Assembly (NCBI GenBank): GCA_900323505.1
Contig: OOIN01000027.1
Span: 372,001-436,000, forward strand
DNA from: Ustilago trichophora
Taxonomy: Eukaryota > Basidiomycota > Ustilaginomycetes > Ustilaginales > Ustilaginaceae
Direction of reading: 5' to 3'
DNA: 64,000 nt
In this document: positions 31,390-41,967 of the stretch, piece after piece
How the letters are laid out: every line of letters begins with the position of its first letter
Numbering within the stretch: the stretch's first letter is position 1
Notes under the pieces: generated by a model
What the model saw: only the letters and a program-made list of their open reading frames with translations
Database searches by the model: none
What the model was told of the DNA's origin: nothing
Translations under genes and position numbers: made by a program

Positions 31390-32139
31390 GACTGAATGAA
31401 TCGGCTATCGATCCGAACGTCGACGCATCATCCGACTTCTGATGGTGATGGTTTGGATAGAAATCTGTCGATTTAGACAAAAGGAAGATTTTTGGTGGCA
31501 GCAGCGTGCAGCGGCGGCTTTCTGTGTGGAGGAAAGGAAAAGCTTCTTTTTTTAAGAAGAATATTTTTTAACTTAGCCGACGCAACTGTTTTGGCTGAAA
31601 AGCACATGCTCATCATGCTCTTTACAGGCTACGCCTCGCGGTACGCGTCGCGGACGCAAGCCAAACCAACACTTGGACCCTCTTTTTCACTAGGGATCCA
31701 TGAGACCTGCCAAAACCCTCATCATCTTCATCATCTTCATCATCATCATCCAAGGGATCCTGTCTTACAATCACAAATCGCATTCACGGCCACACGTATG
31801 CACGCATGCCTCAGCTCCAGCTCAGCAACCGACTCAGCCAACAACGTGTGGAAACCCACAAGCACTGAATTTCGACTTCATTTCTTCATATTCGAAGAAC
31901 AAGCTGCCGCTATCTAAACCGCTCCTTCACTTTTCTCTGCACTTTAACCACAACGACCATCACAATCGCAAACGTCGTCGTTCAGCGTAATTAGTCCGTC
32001 CTCTGACAGCGCCGCTCTCATTGCAGCGGGATTACCGTCACACCGTCGAGATTTACTCCTCCTTGTCGACTCTGCACAGTGACTGAAAAGTAAGCCCGCA
32101 AACTTTGAGCACATTTGTGCTCAGATCGCTGAGGCAAGC
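31390..32139. promoter_or_regulatory. Divergent promoter between RPP40-like and TRAIP-like genes
   Basis: About 750 bp. It includes a (CATCAT/CTTCAT) simple-sequence stretch at 31722-31752. No gene was recognised. Confidence 0.45.
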
Positions 32140-33918
32140 ATGGGCTGCGCCATCTGTCTCGACGACTTTGACCAGGCTGACGGTGATGCCAAACGAGCCA
32201 CCGCCCTCCCTTGTGGCCATATCTTTCACTATGACTGTCTTCAAACATGGTTCTACGGCCCCACTGCCGCTCATACCAACCGACCTAACCAAAAACGATG
32301 CCCCCTGTGCTCCATCACCACCAACCCTGCATCAATGGTACGCCTCTTCCCTTCCGACGGCGACGACCTTGACACGTATCTCTCGGGTCAGCAATTGTGG
32401 GACCTCGAACTGTCCACGCGCCAAGGCCCTGTGCCTTCAGGCCACGACAATCTTCGAGGTCACAAAGAGCTCCTCAACGACCTCATGGACTTCAACAAGG
32501 CCGTTCAATCCTACGTCATGGCCACCCACTCCGCACGTGTCGACAAAATGCTCAAGTCCGGCGTCAAGGTCCGCAAGCTCGTTGTCGATTTGACCAAAGA
32601 CCGAGGTCCCGATCTGGACGAATCCCTATTGAGCGCCATGGATGCTCTCGAAAACGCCGCCAGCAGCTTCTCGACGCTCTTCAACGACCTCTCACGCAGA
32701 GTGAGGGACAACCGGAAGCGTGAAGTTGAGCTAGAGAAGAAGAAAGACAAGCTACAACTCGAACTACGAAAGGCAGAGGACAAGACCAGGGCAGCCAACG
32801 TCCAGTTGGATCAAGCTCGCCAGGCACGTCACGAAGCCGACGAGCTTGTCAAAGAGGTCAACGACCGCGATCGGCGCGTCACAGCGCTTATCATCGAGAT
32901 TTCCAGTAAAGAAGAAGACCTCAAAGCAAGAGAGCGAGAGATCGATAGTCAAAGGAGGGCCATGACGCTCGAGACCAACATCAAGATCTCCAATATGAAG
33001 AGCAGCACCGACGCCGCGTTGGCAGACATGCGCGCCAAGCTCGAGGCCGCTGAAAAGAGGAGGGACGAGGCAGAAAAGGAGAGAAGAGACAGTCATAACA
33101 AAAGCTGCCGCCTTGCAGAACAGCTGAAAAAGATGCAAGAGCAGCTCCAGTCTCGTAAAACACCGGCACACCCCGGTGCCTCGGACTCAAAGTCGTCTGA
33201 CGTGGCCGTCTTGGAACGCAAGAACAAGGCGCTCCAAACCTTACTCGCTGCCAGAGACGCTCAGTTGAAGGAATTGGGCATTGTCACCCCGGACCGCCGC
33301 ATCGTCCGCTCGTCCAACCGTCTTTCTTCGCAATCCTTCGTCGATCTTACTCGCTCCAGCAGCCCAGTCGGCAACGACAACATTGATTCGCCAGCAACCC
33401 CACGCGATGGGTTCGAGATCACATCGCAGACTTCGACTTTGGGCGGCGCTGCACCAGTCCGATCGCCCACGCCTCAGCGCAGGGGCAAGAAGCGAGCTCG
33501 CTCTAGTCTGTCCATAGAACCTGAACGACTCGATGACGAGATGGACGAAGCATTGTTCCCGATGCCTGGCTTTGCTGTCACACTTCCGCCGAGACGAACT
33601 GTCGCTGTGCACGTTCGATTCCAGTCCGACGATGCAGCCAGCCCCACGGTGACCGCGGCCAATCAGTCGGCTGCATCGACCAACACTACCGCTGCTGCTG
33701 CTGCTGCTCCCGTATCTGGCGTGGCTGACGGACTCGCAGGTCCTTCAGCTGCTGGAAGCAAGAGCCCCTCCTCCCGTAAAAACCTGAGCAAACGAAAAGC
33801 TAGGAGCTCGGATCCCACTGCTAGCACCAGCAGCAGCAGCAGCAACCCAAATTATGACTGGCTGAACAAGTCCAACGGCATCGCACTTGGTCCCAAACGG
33901 CGCTCCAAAGCAACGTAA
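32140..33918 (+). CDS. RING-H2/coiled-coil E3 ligase, TRAIP-like
   Basis: A single exon encodes 592 residues. The RING is at residues 3-60 with a C3H2C3 pattern: CAICLDDF, LPCGHIFHYDCLQTWF, KRCPLC. Right after it comes SMVRLFPSDGDDLD, equivalent to the 'INKLFFDL' step seen in TRAIP. A long coiled coil runs from about 120 to 375 (LEKKKDKLQLELRKAEDKTR and neighbours). The tail is disordered and Ser-rich, with basic clusters RRGKKRARSS and KNLSKRKARSS that look like nuclear signals. An N-terminal RING plus long coiled coil is the layout of TRAIP/NOPO ligases, which ubiquitylate the replicative helicase at converged or blocked forks. I see no clear C-terminal PCNA-interaction box. The TRAIP call is by architecture; another RING/coiled-coil ligase is possible. 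Confidence 0.68.
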   Translation: MGCAICLDDFDQADGDAKRATALPCGHIFHYDCLQTWFYGPTAAHTNRPNQKRCPLCSITTNPASMVRLFPSDGDDLDTYLSGQQLWDLELSTRQGPVPSGHDNLRGHKELLNDLMDFNKAVQSYVMATHSARVDKMLKSGVKVRKLVVDLTKDRGPDLDESLLSAMDALENAASSFSTLFNDLSRRVRDNRKREVELEKKKDKLQLELRKAEDKTRAANVQLDQARQARHEADELVKEVNDRDRRVTALIIEISSKEEDLKAREREIDSQRRAMTLETNIKISNMKSSTDAALADMRAKLEAAEKRRDEAEKERRDSHNKSCRLAEQLKKMQEQLQSRKTPAHPGASDSKSSDVAVLERKNKALQTLLAARDAQLKELGIVTPDRRIVRSSNRLSSQSFVDLTRSSSPVGNDNIDSPATPRDGFEITSQTSTLGGAAPVRSPTPQRRGKKRARSSLSIEPERLDDEMDEALFPMPGFAVTLPPRRTVAVHVRFQSDDAASPTVTAANQSAASTNTTAAAAAAPVSGVADGLAGPSAAGSKSPSSRKNLSKRKARSSDPTASTSSSSSNPNYDWLNKSNGIALGPKRRSKAT

Positions 33919-34522
33919 GATTCTTCGCAATTAGACATTCCTTGTTTACTCTCCTCCGAGCATTTTGTCCCCTGATACCGTCCCCATTCTTCTGCATTTG
34001 CGTTCTTTTTTGCCCTGGTCTTGAGCGAGCGCGAATCGTTTCGAGTTTACAGTTACTGACCGTATCTATCGATCCGGAGATCTTGCCTTTCGCCCGACTA
34101 TGCAGTCGGCTTGCGCGTTGTCACCCAACTCTCGAACGTATCAGCGATCATGAGGCGGAAGAAGAGCTTGTCCAAGTTGTACAGAAGGATGGAACGCTTC
34201 GCAGCAGATGCAAGTTACCAGACAAGAGAGTCGAGGCTGCTGGGGCAGCGGGAGCCAGCAGGGATTTGAAGATGATCTCAGTTGATATCCCTTGTTCCCG
34301 CATAAAGCACAAATATACGATCATGTCGTGACAAATGCCAAAAGTCGGCTACGGAGCCTGCCAGGTTGACTCCTAAGAACAGCCTCGGCACACCGGATCT
34401 GATGGCTCCGTGGCCGGCATTGTCCTTATGTCAAGATACGAACCGTAGAGAGCTGTTGAAGGCCTTTCAGTGCATACAGTATTATGACTCAGATCACCTT
34501 AGCATTGCCGTAGGAGGCTACG
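33919..34522. other. Convergent 3' flanks of the TRAIP-like gene and SYS1, with a repeat relic
   Basis: No gene is seen. 34353-34422 resembles the left end of the inverted-repeat element at 50725 (see the separate feature). Confidence 0.5.
34353..34422 (+). repeat. Diverged fragment related to the 50725-51674 element
   Basis: The stretch reads TCGGCTACGGAGCCTGCC, then AGGTTGACTCCT, then TGATGGCTCCGTGG. The left end of the larger element reads CCGGCTTCGGAGCCAGCC, AGGTTGGCTCCT and GGATGGCTCCTCA, in the same order and orientation with insertions and deletions. It looks like an old, truncated copy. No inverted partner end was found. Confidence 0.5.
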
Positions 34523-35479
34523 TTATAGTGGACGCAATTCGATCCTTTCCTCCTCCTCGGCTGCCGCATCAAACACTACATCTCTCTTTCCTTTTTTCCC
34601 TCCCTGTCTTGCTGCCGCCATCGTTTCCACATCATCCCCACCATTCCCGACCAAACTATATCCAACACTTCTCCCCAATTCCCTCTTGATCGCCAACTGT
34701 TCGCTCCAAACCACCATAATCCCCGCATGTAGCATCATAGTCAACCACCATTTCAGACCCTTGGGCAGTTCTCCCGTATACCAGGTTGTGAGGACAAGGT
34801 TGAAGAGGTGAAAGGTTAGGGCGTGGTCTAGCATGTGTGTGGGACGTCGGACTAGGTATACGAGCAAAAGGATGTCTAGGGGGATGGTGAGGAGCCAGGT
34901 TGCGATGAGGACATAGGGTCGATGGCTGTCGGTTGCTTGGGTGTATTCCCAGTGTTCGAGAGCTTCTTCTACGCTTATTGCTCCGTTGGAGATTTCTGCG
35001 CTGTTGGAAGTTGAAGAAGAAGTACTGGTTCCGTTAGGTTGATGTTTGAAGCGCAAGATCTGTTCATGATTCAGCACTTTATTCTGAGCATCGTTGCCTC
35101 CTGCTGAGTGATGTAGGGGCGAATCCAACCAGACATTGTCCAAATTCCACCTCACCAAAATGGCAGGATCCACCACCACCTCCACGTTTCTTCCTTCTTC
35201 TTCAATTCCGGTCTCTAACCAACCTTTGACGCCATCATTTTTCGAGAAGGGAGTCCAATCGTACGTTGGTCTGCCGGCCATCTGTCTCCAGTCAAAAACC
35301 ATTCCTACCTGCGTTGGACCTCCTTCGAACATGAGACTTGAAGTTTCTGCAAATATCGCCAAAAAAGGCGGTAGGAGCGTGGCAAGGATCAGATAGTGCA
35401 AAGCTTGAAACGAGAAGATCTGGGATAGGATTCGTAAGGTATCCGTGCCTTGGATTGGGGTGGAGAATGCTTCTTTCAT
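34523..35479 (-). CDS. SYS1: Golgi membrane protein Sys1
   Basis: A single exon encodes 318 residues from ATG 35479 (MKEAFSTPIQGTDTLRILSQ). The family start 'DP..IL.QI..LQ.LHY' is seen as LRILSQIFSFQALHYLILAT, forming the first membrane helix. A long lumenal insertion follows (about 40-185), holding Gly/Asn/Ser-rich segments. Then come IATWLLTIPLDILLLVYLVR, the conserved LDHALTFHLFNLVLTTWYTG, and WWLTMMLHAGIMVVWSEQLA with the family's Glu before the cytosolic tail. Sys1 is the four-span Golgi receptor that recruits Arl3/ARFRP1 and, through it, Arl1 and golgins for endosome-Golgi traffic. It is longer than yeast Sys1 (203 residues) because of the lumenal loop and an acidic tail. Confidence 0.87.
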   Translation of the reverse strand: MKEAFSTPIQGTDTLRILSQIFSFQALHYLILATLLPPFLAIFAETSSLMFEGGPTQVGMVFDWRQMAGRPTYDWTPFSKNDGVKGWLETGIEEEGRNVEVVVDPAILVRWNLDNVWLDSPLHHSAGGNDAQNKVLNHEQILRFKHQPNGTSTSSSTSNSAEISNGAISVEEALEHWEYTQATDSHRPYVLIATWLLTIPLDILLLVYLVRRPTHMLDHALTFHLFNLVLTTWYTGELPKGLKWWLTMMLHAGIMVVWSEQLAIKRELGRSVGYSLVGNGGDDVETMAAARQGGKKGKRDVVFDAAAEEEERIELRPL

Positions 35480-36290
35480 CGTTTGTAGTGGGCTGTTTTT
35501 GTAGAGGTGTGGATAGGGTGGGAGATTTGGTTGTTGGAAGGTTTGTGAAGTTCTGAGGTGCTGGATGGGGGATGCAGAGCGTACGTAGGTATACTAGGCG
35601 AAGAAGCGATTTGTGCGAAGATTATATGCCTTTTCCAAATGTCGTCCGTTTTTGCACGTTGCAATCCACAGCTGTCTATACAGTCGTTCAAAAGCAACGC
35701 ACCAACCTTCCCAAGAAAACCCGACGACTTTGCTTCTCTTTCTCGACCCAAAATTGATCAAAGTTGATCAAGATTTTATCTTCCCAACATGCACCCAAGA
35801 GACCTTGCTTTGCGACTTGACAGATCGATGCTATTAGCCAAACGTGAGGCGTCAACAAATAAGCGCTGTTGTACCAAAACGGTATAAAGACCCAAGACTA
35901 GTCTTAACCAAGATGATCGAGATGTGAATGGTAAAAGTGAAAGTGAAAGTGTCAAAAACCCTGGTGTTGATCTAGCACTCACACTCCTCCACAAAAATAA
36001 CACCGCCTTTTCGCGACTTCCGACAAATCCTCACCCAAACACTGAAAAAACCTCCCACAACGACCATCTCAAAATCACCATACCAAACCAAATAAAAACA
36101 TAGATACCAAAAAAAGAGAGACTCAAGATAGTTCAATTGGAACCAAATATTGTACAGATAATACAAGACGAGCAAAGGGTACGTTATGGGAAAAAAGGAG
36201 AGAATGATAGGTGCGCTAACGATGGCAAGTATATGGTGCTTTGTGAGTCTGCTCAAGTGTCGAAGCGGTGTTATGCGCTATCGGCGGTGA
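35480..36290. other. Intergenic between SYS1 and the ectodomain-protein gene
   Basis: The left part is the SYS1 promoter. 35870-36280 is clearly richer in A/T and is probably 3' UTR of the next minus-strand gene. A 94-codon hydrophobic minus frame here starts with TTG and is not called. Confidence 0.45.
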
Positions 36291-38837
36291 CTAAGATTCG
36301 GCCTCGTCGTGCATCGGTGGTGCCGATGGAGCAGAGGGGGCTACAGGAGCACTCGAAGCTTGAGGTGCACTTGCCGTTGGGGCTGTGGTCAATCCGAGCT
36401 GTGCGGCAGCAGCAGCAGCAGAGCTTCTCCGTCTCTGCTCATAAGCAGGAAGATGCTCTATGCTTCTGAGCGACTCCGGACCGCCTTCAGGCTCAGCCAA
36501 TGGCGGTGCAGATGGACCGTTCTTCTCATATCGCGGTACATCCGTGGTCTCCGGTCTCGATGCCACGAGATGCGCCAACTGCTCCTCCTCCGCTTCTTTC
36601 TGCTTCTCGCTCTTGCGCGGCGTCATTGCAGTCGTTGGAGAAACTCGACCAGGTGTCGATGGTGGGACGGTGGATCCTGGCGGAGACGTGGCGCGGTAAG
36701 GCTGGTCAAAGGGCGAGAATGCGGTTTCGACTGCTGTGGGTGGGGCGGGGAGCAAGCTCGGTGTTTGAGTTTGCTTGCCTTTGCCCTTGCTTGTGCGTTT
36801 GTCGTCCTTGTCCATCGACCGGCGCGGCGTTGAGCCACTGGCGGCAGTTTCGTTGTCGGCGGGTGCGACTTCGAATCCTTCACCGTCGAGTTCCAAGGCA
36901 GGTGCCGAGGGGCCAGAGGCAGCTGCTGTTGTCTGAATACCGCTACTAGATGATCCGCCTGCAGCAGAGTCTTCCGGCGCACCGTATGCGGGGGCGGAGG
37001 TGTCTCTGTCGACAGCGGGAGCAGAAGGCATGCTGGCAGCCGCAGAGAGGGCTCCGAGCAGCGCCTTGTCGTCGGTAGCAATGTGCGCCGCTGTGGGTCC
37101 ACTCGGTTCGTCGTACGTATTCCTCGAAGCTGCAGGTACCGCTGCTAGCACAGCACCAATGACTTCAGGCGACACGCTCGAGTCGCGTTCCTCTGGCGGC
37201 GGAATGCCATGTTTTGCATCTCCCCTAGAAATGGCTGCAGCAAGTGCAGCGCCATCGTAACTCGATCCCGAGATTCCACCCGAGCCCGATGGAAGATAGG
37301 CAGGAGGCATGTGTCGCATGTCGTCGTGGTGTCCCTCAGCTGCATCGGCAGCCTGGAAGTCGCTGTCATCGAGTAAGACGCGTCTGGGCGAGCGAAGGCT
37401 GGAATCAGGATCGACGGTGCTGTTGCGATGGGTATCAGGGTTGGAGGAGGATCGACCTTCCGAGGACGAGGTGTCGGGGTGTCTCTCTGCGCTGTCCGGA
37501 TGCGGTGGCGGTGGAGAGCGAGGCCGTCTGTTGGTGCCAACATTGTCGTCGTTGACCGTAGTCGAATCAGCGGCACTGCCAGCGCTGCCGTCTCGCTGCA
37601 TAGTGTCGCCCGTCTCGATGTGAGTGCGAGGGATCTCGGCACCTTCGCTGTCGTAAGTGATCTCAACCGACTCTTGCGCGCGTGGATCGCCAAGCGCTGC
37701 CCGGCGAGTGGATCGACCGGATCGGATCGAGGCGGTGTCGCTGGTGCCGCGCGTGGTGTCGTTGCTGTCGCGGAGGTTGGTGCGTGTCCAGCGCGAGACG
37801 AGGTGTCGCTTACGCTTGACAGCGCTCGAAGAGCCTGTAGAAGGATCGGGCGAGTCGCTGCCATCCTTCTCTGAACGCTTGCGACCCAAGCGGAGACGAC
37901 GCTTGATCTTTGCACCTGGACTTTCGGTTTCCTTTTCGGAGGGATCACTGAATCGTCCCATGGTCATGCGCTCCTCGATACGTGCAAGCGCCTCTTCGTC
38001 GTCCAAACCTGCCAACTCATCGTCAAATTTCCTCTCACGAAGGAAGACGGCAGCGCCGATGAAAAGCACGATGAAGATAGCGAGGAAGATCGAAGTGATG
38101 ATGATGGCTTTTTGCTGGAACCATACGCTGCGTTCTGGCCTACTCCACGAGGATGCTATGCTGGACGGATAGGTGGATGGAAGCGAGTAGCGATGGGCGC
38201 TTGATGTGGCGTGACTGTAGGCTGCAGAGGGATCTGTGTCGAGCTGAAGCTGATGTGTCTCCATAGAGACGTCGCGTTCGCCAAAGAGAGCGGACTCGTC
38301 ATCGTACTGGCGAGCATACTGGCGATGCAATGTCGGTTCGTCCAGATGCTGCGGAAGGTGATCGTCGACGTCGTTGGTGGATGATGATGAGCTGCGATCA
38401 CGAGATGGAGATGTCGCTGAATGTGATGACGCTGGCTGTGCTGAGTATGGCAGATGCGAGTCATTGTTCGACGTAGCCGATCGCGAGCCGGAGGCGATGC
38501 CAGAATATGTCAAAGACGGCTGCTTTGCTTCTTGACCAGCAGCGAAAGAATACTGGTGTAGGGAAGCGGAAGAGGTGGTGGTGCTGTCGGTGGGAATGTA
38601 TGAGGCGCCGACGGGCGCGATCATGGCAGGAGACGAGACGAGAACAGAAGAGACGAGGATGGCAGCGGTGACGGCGAAGGCAGATGCAGAAGTGAGGCGA
38701 CGCCGTCTGCGAGCGACGCTACGTTTGCATGGGATCTGCGATGGTGCTGCAATGTGGTGATGCGTGGATTGGGGTAAAGACGCTAAGCGGTTGTTGGCGC
38801 CATGACCCGCGCCAGGCCGGCTTGGATTCCGGCGCAT
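36291..38837 (-). CDS. Single-pass membrane protein with Ser/Thr-rich ectodomain and long cytosolic tail
   Basis: The CDS encodes 848 residues from ATG 38837 (MRRNPSRPGAGHG); the frame is open to 38876 but begins there with TTG. Basic residues (KRSVARRRRRL) precede a hydrophobic segment, ASAFAVTAAILVSSVLVSS, at about 45-75, ending ...GASYIP, which fits a signal peptide with a long n-region or a signal anchor. A Ser/Thr/His-rich region follows. A second hydrophobic helix is at about 240-265 (AIIITSIFLAIFIVLFIGA), flanked by basic residues. The tail of about 580 residues is disordered, rich in Ser, Pro, Ala and acidic residues, with RLRLGRKRSEK near the membrane. I do not recognise a family. 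The topology recalls fungal wall-stress or mucin-type sensors, but no WSC domain or other diagnostic motif is visible. Confidence 0.62.
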   Translation of the reverse strand: MRRNPSRPGAGHGANNRLASLPQSTHHHIAAPSQIPCKRSVARRRRRLTSASAFAVTAAILVSSVLVSSPAMIAPVGASYIPTDSTTTSSASLHQYSFAAGQEAKQPSLTYSGIASGSRSATSNNDSHLPYSAQPASSHSATSPSRDRSSSSSTNDVDDHLPQHLDEPTLHRQYARQYDDESALFGERDVSMETHQLQLDTDPSAAYSHATSSAHRYSLPSTYPSSIASSWSRPERSVWFQQKAIIITSIFLAIFIVLFIGAAVFLRERKFDDELAGLDDEEALARIEERMTMGRFSDPSEKETESPGAKIKRRLRLGRKRSEKDGSDSPDPSTGSSSAVKRKRHLVSRWTRTNLRDSNDTTRGTSDTASIRSGRSTRRAALGDPRAQESVEITYDSEGAEIPRTHIETGDTMQRDGSAGSAADSTTVNDDNVGTNRRPRSPPPPHPDSAERHPDTSSSEGRSSSNPDTHRNSTVDPDSSLRSPRRVLLDDSDFQAADAAEGHHDDMRHMPPAYLPSGSGGISGSSYDGAALAAAISRGDAKHGIPPPEERDSSVSPEVIGAVLAAVPAASRNTYDEPSGPTAAHIATDDKALLGALSAAASMPSAPAVDRDTSAPAYGAPEDSAAGGSSSSGIQTTAAASGPSAPALELDGEGFEVAPADNETAASGSTPRRSMDKDDKRTSKGKGKQTQTPSLLPAPPTAVETAFSPFDQPYRATSPPGSTVPPSTPGRVSPTTAMTPRKSEKQKEAEEEQLAHLVASRPETTDVPRYEKNGPSAPPLAEPEGGPESLRSIEHLPAYEQRRRSSAAAAAAQLGLTTAPTASAPQASSAPVAPSAPSAPPMHDEAES

Positions 38838-39940
38838 GGTGGAGACGGGCGATGTGAGAGCCGCGCGGCGTGACAAGGCAGGCTGGGGTTGTAGGTGAAT
38901 GTCAGGAACGCATACGGGACAATGAATCGCCAGGCGATGGTGTAGATGCGGAGAGTGAGGATGCAGTGTCGAAAAGGGACGATGTGGAGATGAGCCGAGG
39001 CTGATTGCTGCTGGGTACGTCTAGAAAGAGTGTGTGTTCGGTGCGAGCGGTGTCGAGAGACGAGAGGATGGGTGTTGTGACAAGATGAAGAGGCTGAAAT
39101 GAAAGGAACCACGGTGGTGGGACGGTTTCAAGCTGGCGGCTGCCTGTTGCGTAGTTAGGTGTGTTATGTGCGTAGGTGTGAATGTGTGCGGTTGTACGCG
39201 TGACAGGACCGGACAAGAATGTTCCGTGACTCCGGTTGAGTTGTGTGGGAGTTGGTCAGGCACGTTCGGACCGATGGCGGGAATCAGGAGCGTGTCAAGG
39301 TGATGGGGGAAAGTGGCGAGAGCTGCGAGAGACGGCGCGTGGTGTTGCAACGAAGTTGAGGTTGGGTTGATTGTTGATGAAGTCGATGAAAACTGAAAGC
39401 AAGACCAACTGAGCGAGACAGGGTGAGGTTAAAGATGGAGAGAGATGTGTGCGATGTGCGTGGCGATGTGTGTTTGTGTTGCGACGCTGTCGGTGCTTGG
39501 CACGGATGCGATTGGATGCTGGCGATGAACGGAGTGCCGGTGAAGCGAACAGAGGTGGTATAGATGATGGAGACGATGGCGATAAGGATGAGGAGAGTCG
39601 ATTGTGATGGTGATGGTGGGAATCGAGGTGTTGCCGGTGAGTGTGAGAGTGTGGGATTCGGACGACGACAACGACCAGCCAAAGGACGTTTGTGACACTA
39701 CTGTACTGTACGCTGCTGCTGCTGTTCTCTCATCTGACAGTGTCACGGAATTGAGTGTAGAGACAGACCGACAGAAAACGGCGTCCCCAGCTCGCGGAGC
39801 ACAATCGCCGAGCAAAAAGAGCGGCGGGCGGACAGACAGAAATGAGCAACAGCAACAGCATCAGCAAAAAGCAGCAGCATCAGGTCACACACACACACCA
39901 GAGTGTGCGTGGCGTGCAGTGCAGCGGAGCAGACTCGGCA

Positions 39941-39943
<3 letters not shown>

Positions 39944-39973
<30 letters not shown>
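39944..39973. repeat. (AG)15 microsatellite
   Basis: A perfect dinucleotide run in the intergenic interval upstream of the ectodomain-protein gene. Confidence 0.95.
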
Positions 39974-39976
<3 letters not shown>

Positions 39977-40326
39977 TTCGCTTTGCTTTGGTGTCCACGC
40001 TTTCCCGCCATCTGTTCAGCTCGAACCGCCCCTTTTTGGAAAAATTTCGGGCAGCAGCACGGCAGTAGCTCAGCCAAAAATAATAATGATAAAATGAAGA
40101 CAAAGTCACGCGAAACAAGCTTACTACAGTACCTCTGTATTTTGCCTCAGATTGCCTCAGCCGCCGCCGCCGCCTTTTTTTCTCGAGACGGCCTGGAACA
40201 CTTTGATTGCTTCCAATTCAAATTTATCGAGGCTTTCCGTGACAAATTGAAATTGCAACCAATTTTGTACTGTATTTTGTACATCTCGTGTGTGTGCGGG
40301 GGTGAACAAATTCAATTCAATATGCA

Positions 40327-40329
<3 letters not shown>

Positions 40330-40363
<34 letters not shown>
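40330..40363. repeat. (CT)n microsatellite, about 34 bp
   Basis: A perfect CT dinucleotide run, opposite in strand sense to the AG tract 360 bp to its left. Confidence 0.95.
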
Positions 40364-40367
<4 letters not shown>

Positions 40368-41131
40368 CTTGCACCACGGCTCGCAATCGGCCAACTCTAA
40401 TCCGACCTCTGTGTCAACTGTATTCAGTCGAAATTCGAATTTTGCAGCAGCAGCACCCAACCGCCGCCGAAATCTCGGGGCGCACACCCACAGACAAGCC
40501 ACAGAGCCAGGCTCAATTTCCGACGCCATTCTCGCTTCGCTGCTCTTCTCTTCTCTTAGACAAGTCCGGCTGGGCCCTGAACCTGCAGCCATTGTCCAAC
40601 TTACTTCTCGTCCTTTGGCACGCTAACCAAGCAAAGCCGAGGACCCTTTTCGTCGCGCAAATCTCTTTCCAACAAAAGCAACACAGAACAACGGTCCAGA
40701 TATGATGAGCTTCAAAACAAATGATTGCCGCTCAGCAACGCCATCCCACACCACGGTACATAGAGACAATTGGGTCGAGTTTCGGCAGAGCGACCATCGA
40801 TGCAGCAGTGTCACAGCGTGTCACACTACTGTCACAATGCGCTGTCCTATTTTCTGCTTGTCTAGCGCAGTCTGAGCGCGAATCTCTGCCGTCGGATCCA
40901 CCGAACCTTCCGCCGCTTGCTCCGTCCCATTTCTCGGCTCTGCCGTCTTTTCTGAAACTTGAACTGTCTGCCTTCGTGGGATAAAGAAGAGCACAGACAA
41001 AGGTCACGCGCAGGAGTTGTCCGACCTTCGAGCTTCAACCTCATTTGAGCCAAGTAGGGTTAGCACCGCGTGGTTTCGCCGTATGCTGTGCCGTATACTG
41101 TACCATCATTCTACTTTGTAAAGTCTTATTT

Positions 41132-41158
41132 AGAGAGAGAGAGAAAGAGAGAGAGAGC
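41132..41158. repeat. Imperfect (AG)n tract
   Basis: An AG repeat interrupted once by AAAG. Confidence 0.9.
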
Positions 41159-41967
41159 GTGTCCACCGTACTTGCACCCAAAGCCCATCACAGCATAAGC
41201 GTGAGTGTTGCCCACACCTCGCCCATTGCAATGCATCGATTGTAGGCCAAGTCACGGAAAGAGGCGCACGCTCGCGTCTCGCCATGGCCTCGGTTCCAAT
41301 TAGATACCCCTGCTTGACGGACACGGAAAAGCGGCCCTCACTTGTCACTGCTCGTACAATTTACCCATTGGCAATCATCTATCGTAGCCACTTGGAAACC
41401 AGATAGGCTCAACATTGTACCATCACTGCCGCGGCAAGCCAAAAGCTGCTCGTTGCACGTTTGACCATTGCAGCAGCGTTCCTGATGGTTTCCGCCGGCA
41501 TCCAATGCCGATTTCAACTCCGCACCAATGTAAAGAGACGCTTTGCATACACTGTTCCGTACAGTACTCGCTTTGCAGTCATCCACGAACCTCTTTCCTC
41601 ACCCTTCTACTGTGAGCACAGTCAAGACTCACCTGCATCCACTGAATATTCACACAGTGATTAGCAAGCATCGCGTTGCATGTCTTTTCACCACCATCTT
41701 GCAGGCAAATGCCGAACGTGGGGCTTCTCTGACTTGGGTGGGCGCTCGTACACGTTCTTGAACAGGTGGGCGAGGACAAGTATTTTCGAGTTCGTGTTCC
41801 ATGCACGAGGCAAAGAGACGTCGGTCCGAGTTGAACCCTGAGTTTTCGACCTTCTCACGATTGTCTTCGGCGCGGATCAGGGTTGTTAGGAAAGAACAAG
41901 TTACGTCTCCTCGTCAGGATGGTCATTGCTGTACCAGTATATGTATGACCACCAATAGTTCCTTTAC

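Larger units (their letters stand above)
38838..41967. other. Gene-free interval left of the 5S gene, part of a 3.5 kb divergent region
   Basis: No credible coding gene was found. It holds (AG)15 at 39944-39973, (TC)n at 40330-40363, an AG tract at 41132-41158, and GTACTGTAC/GTACAGTAC motifs at 39700-39711 and 41559-41567. The long frames crossing the tracts encode only dipeptide repeats. Confidence 0.5.

Noticed and set aside
35972..36256. 94-codon minus-strand frame with hydrophobic segments
   Set aside because: Starts with TTG and has no ATG upstream of the hydrophobic part; the region is A/T-rich probable 3' UTR, where Phe/Leu/Tyr codons arise by composition. It could be revisited with RNA-seq.
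39842..40705. 287-codon plus-strand frame
   Set aside because: Runs through the AG and CT microsatellites, giving RERE and SLSL repeats; no conserved segment.
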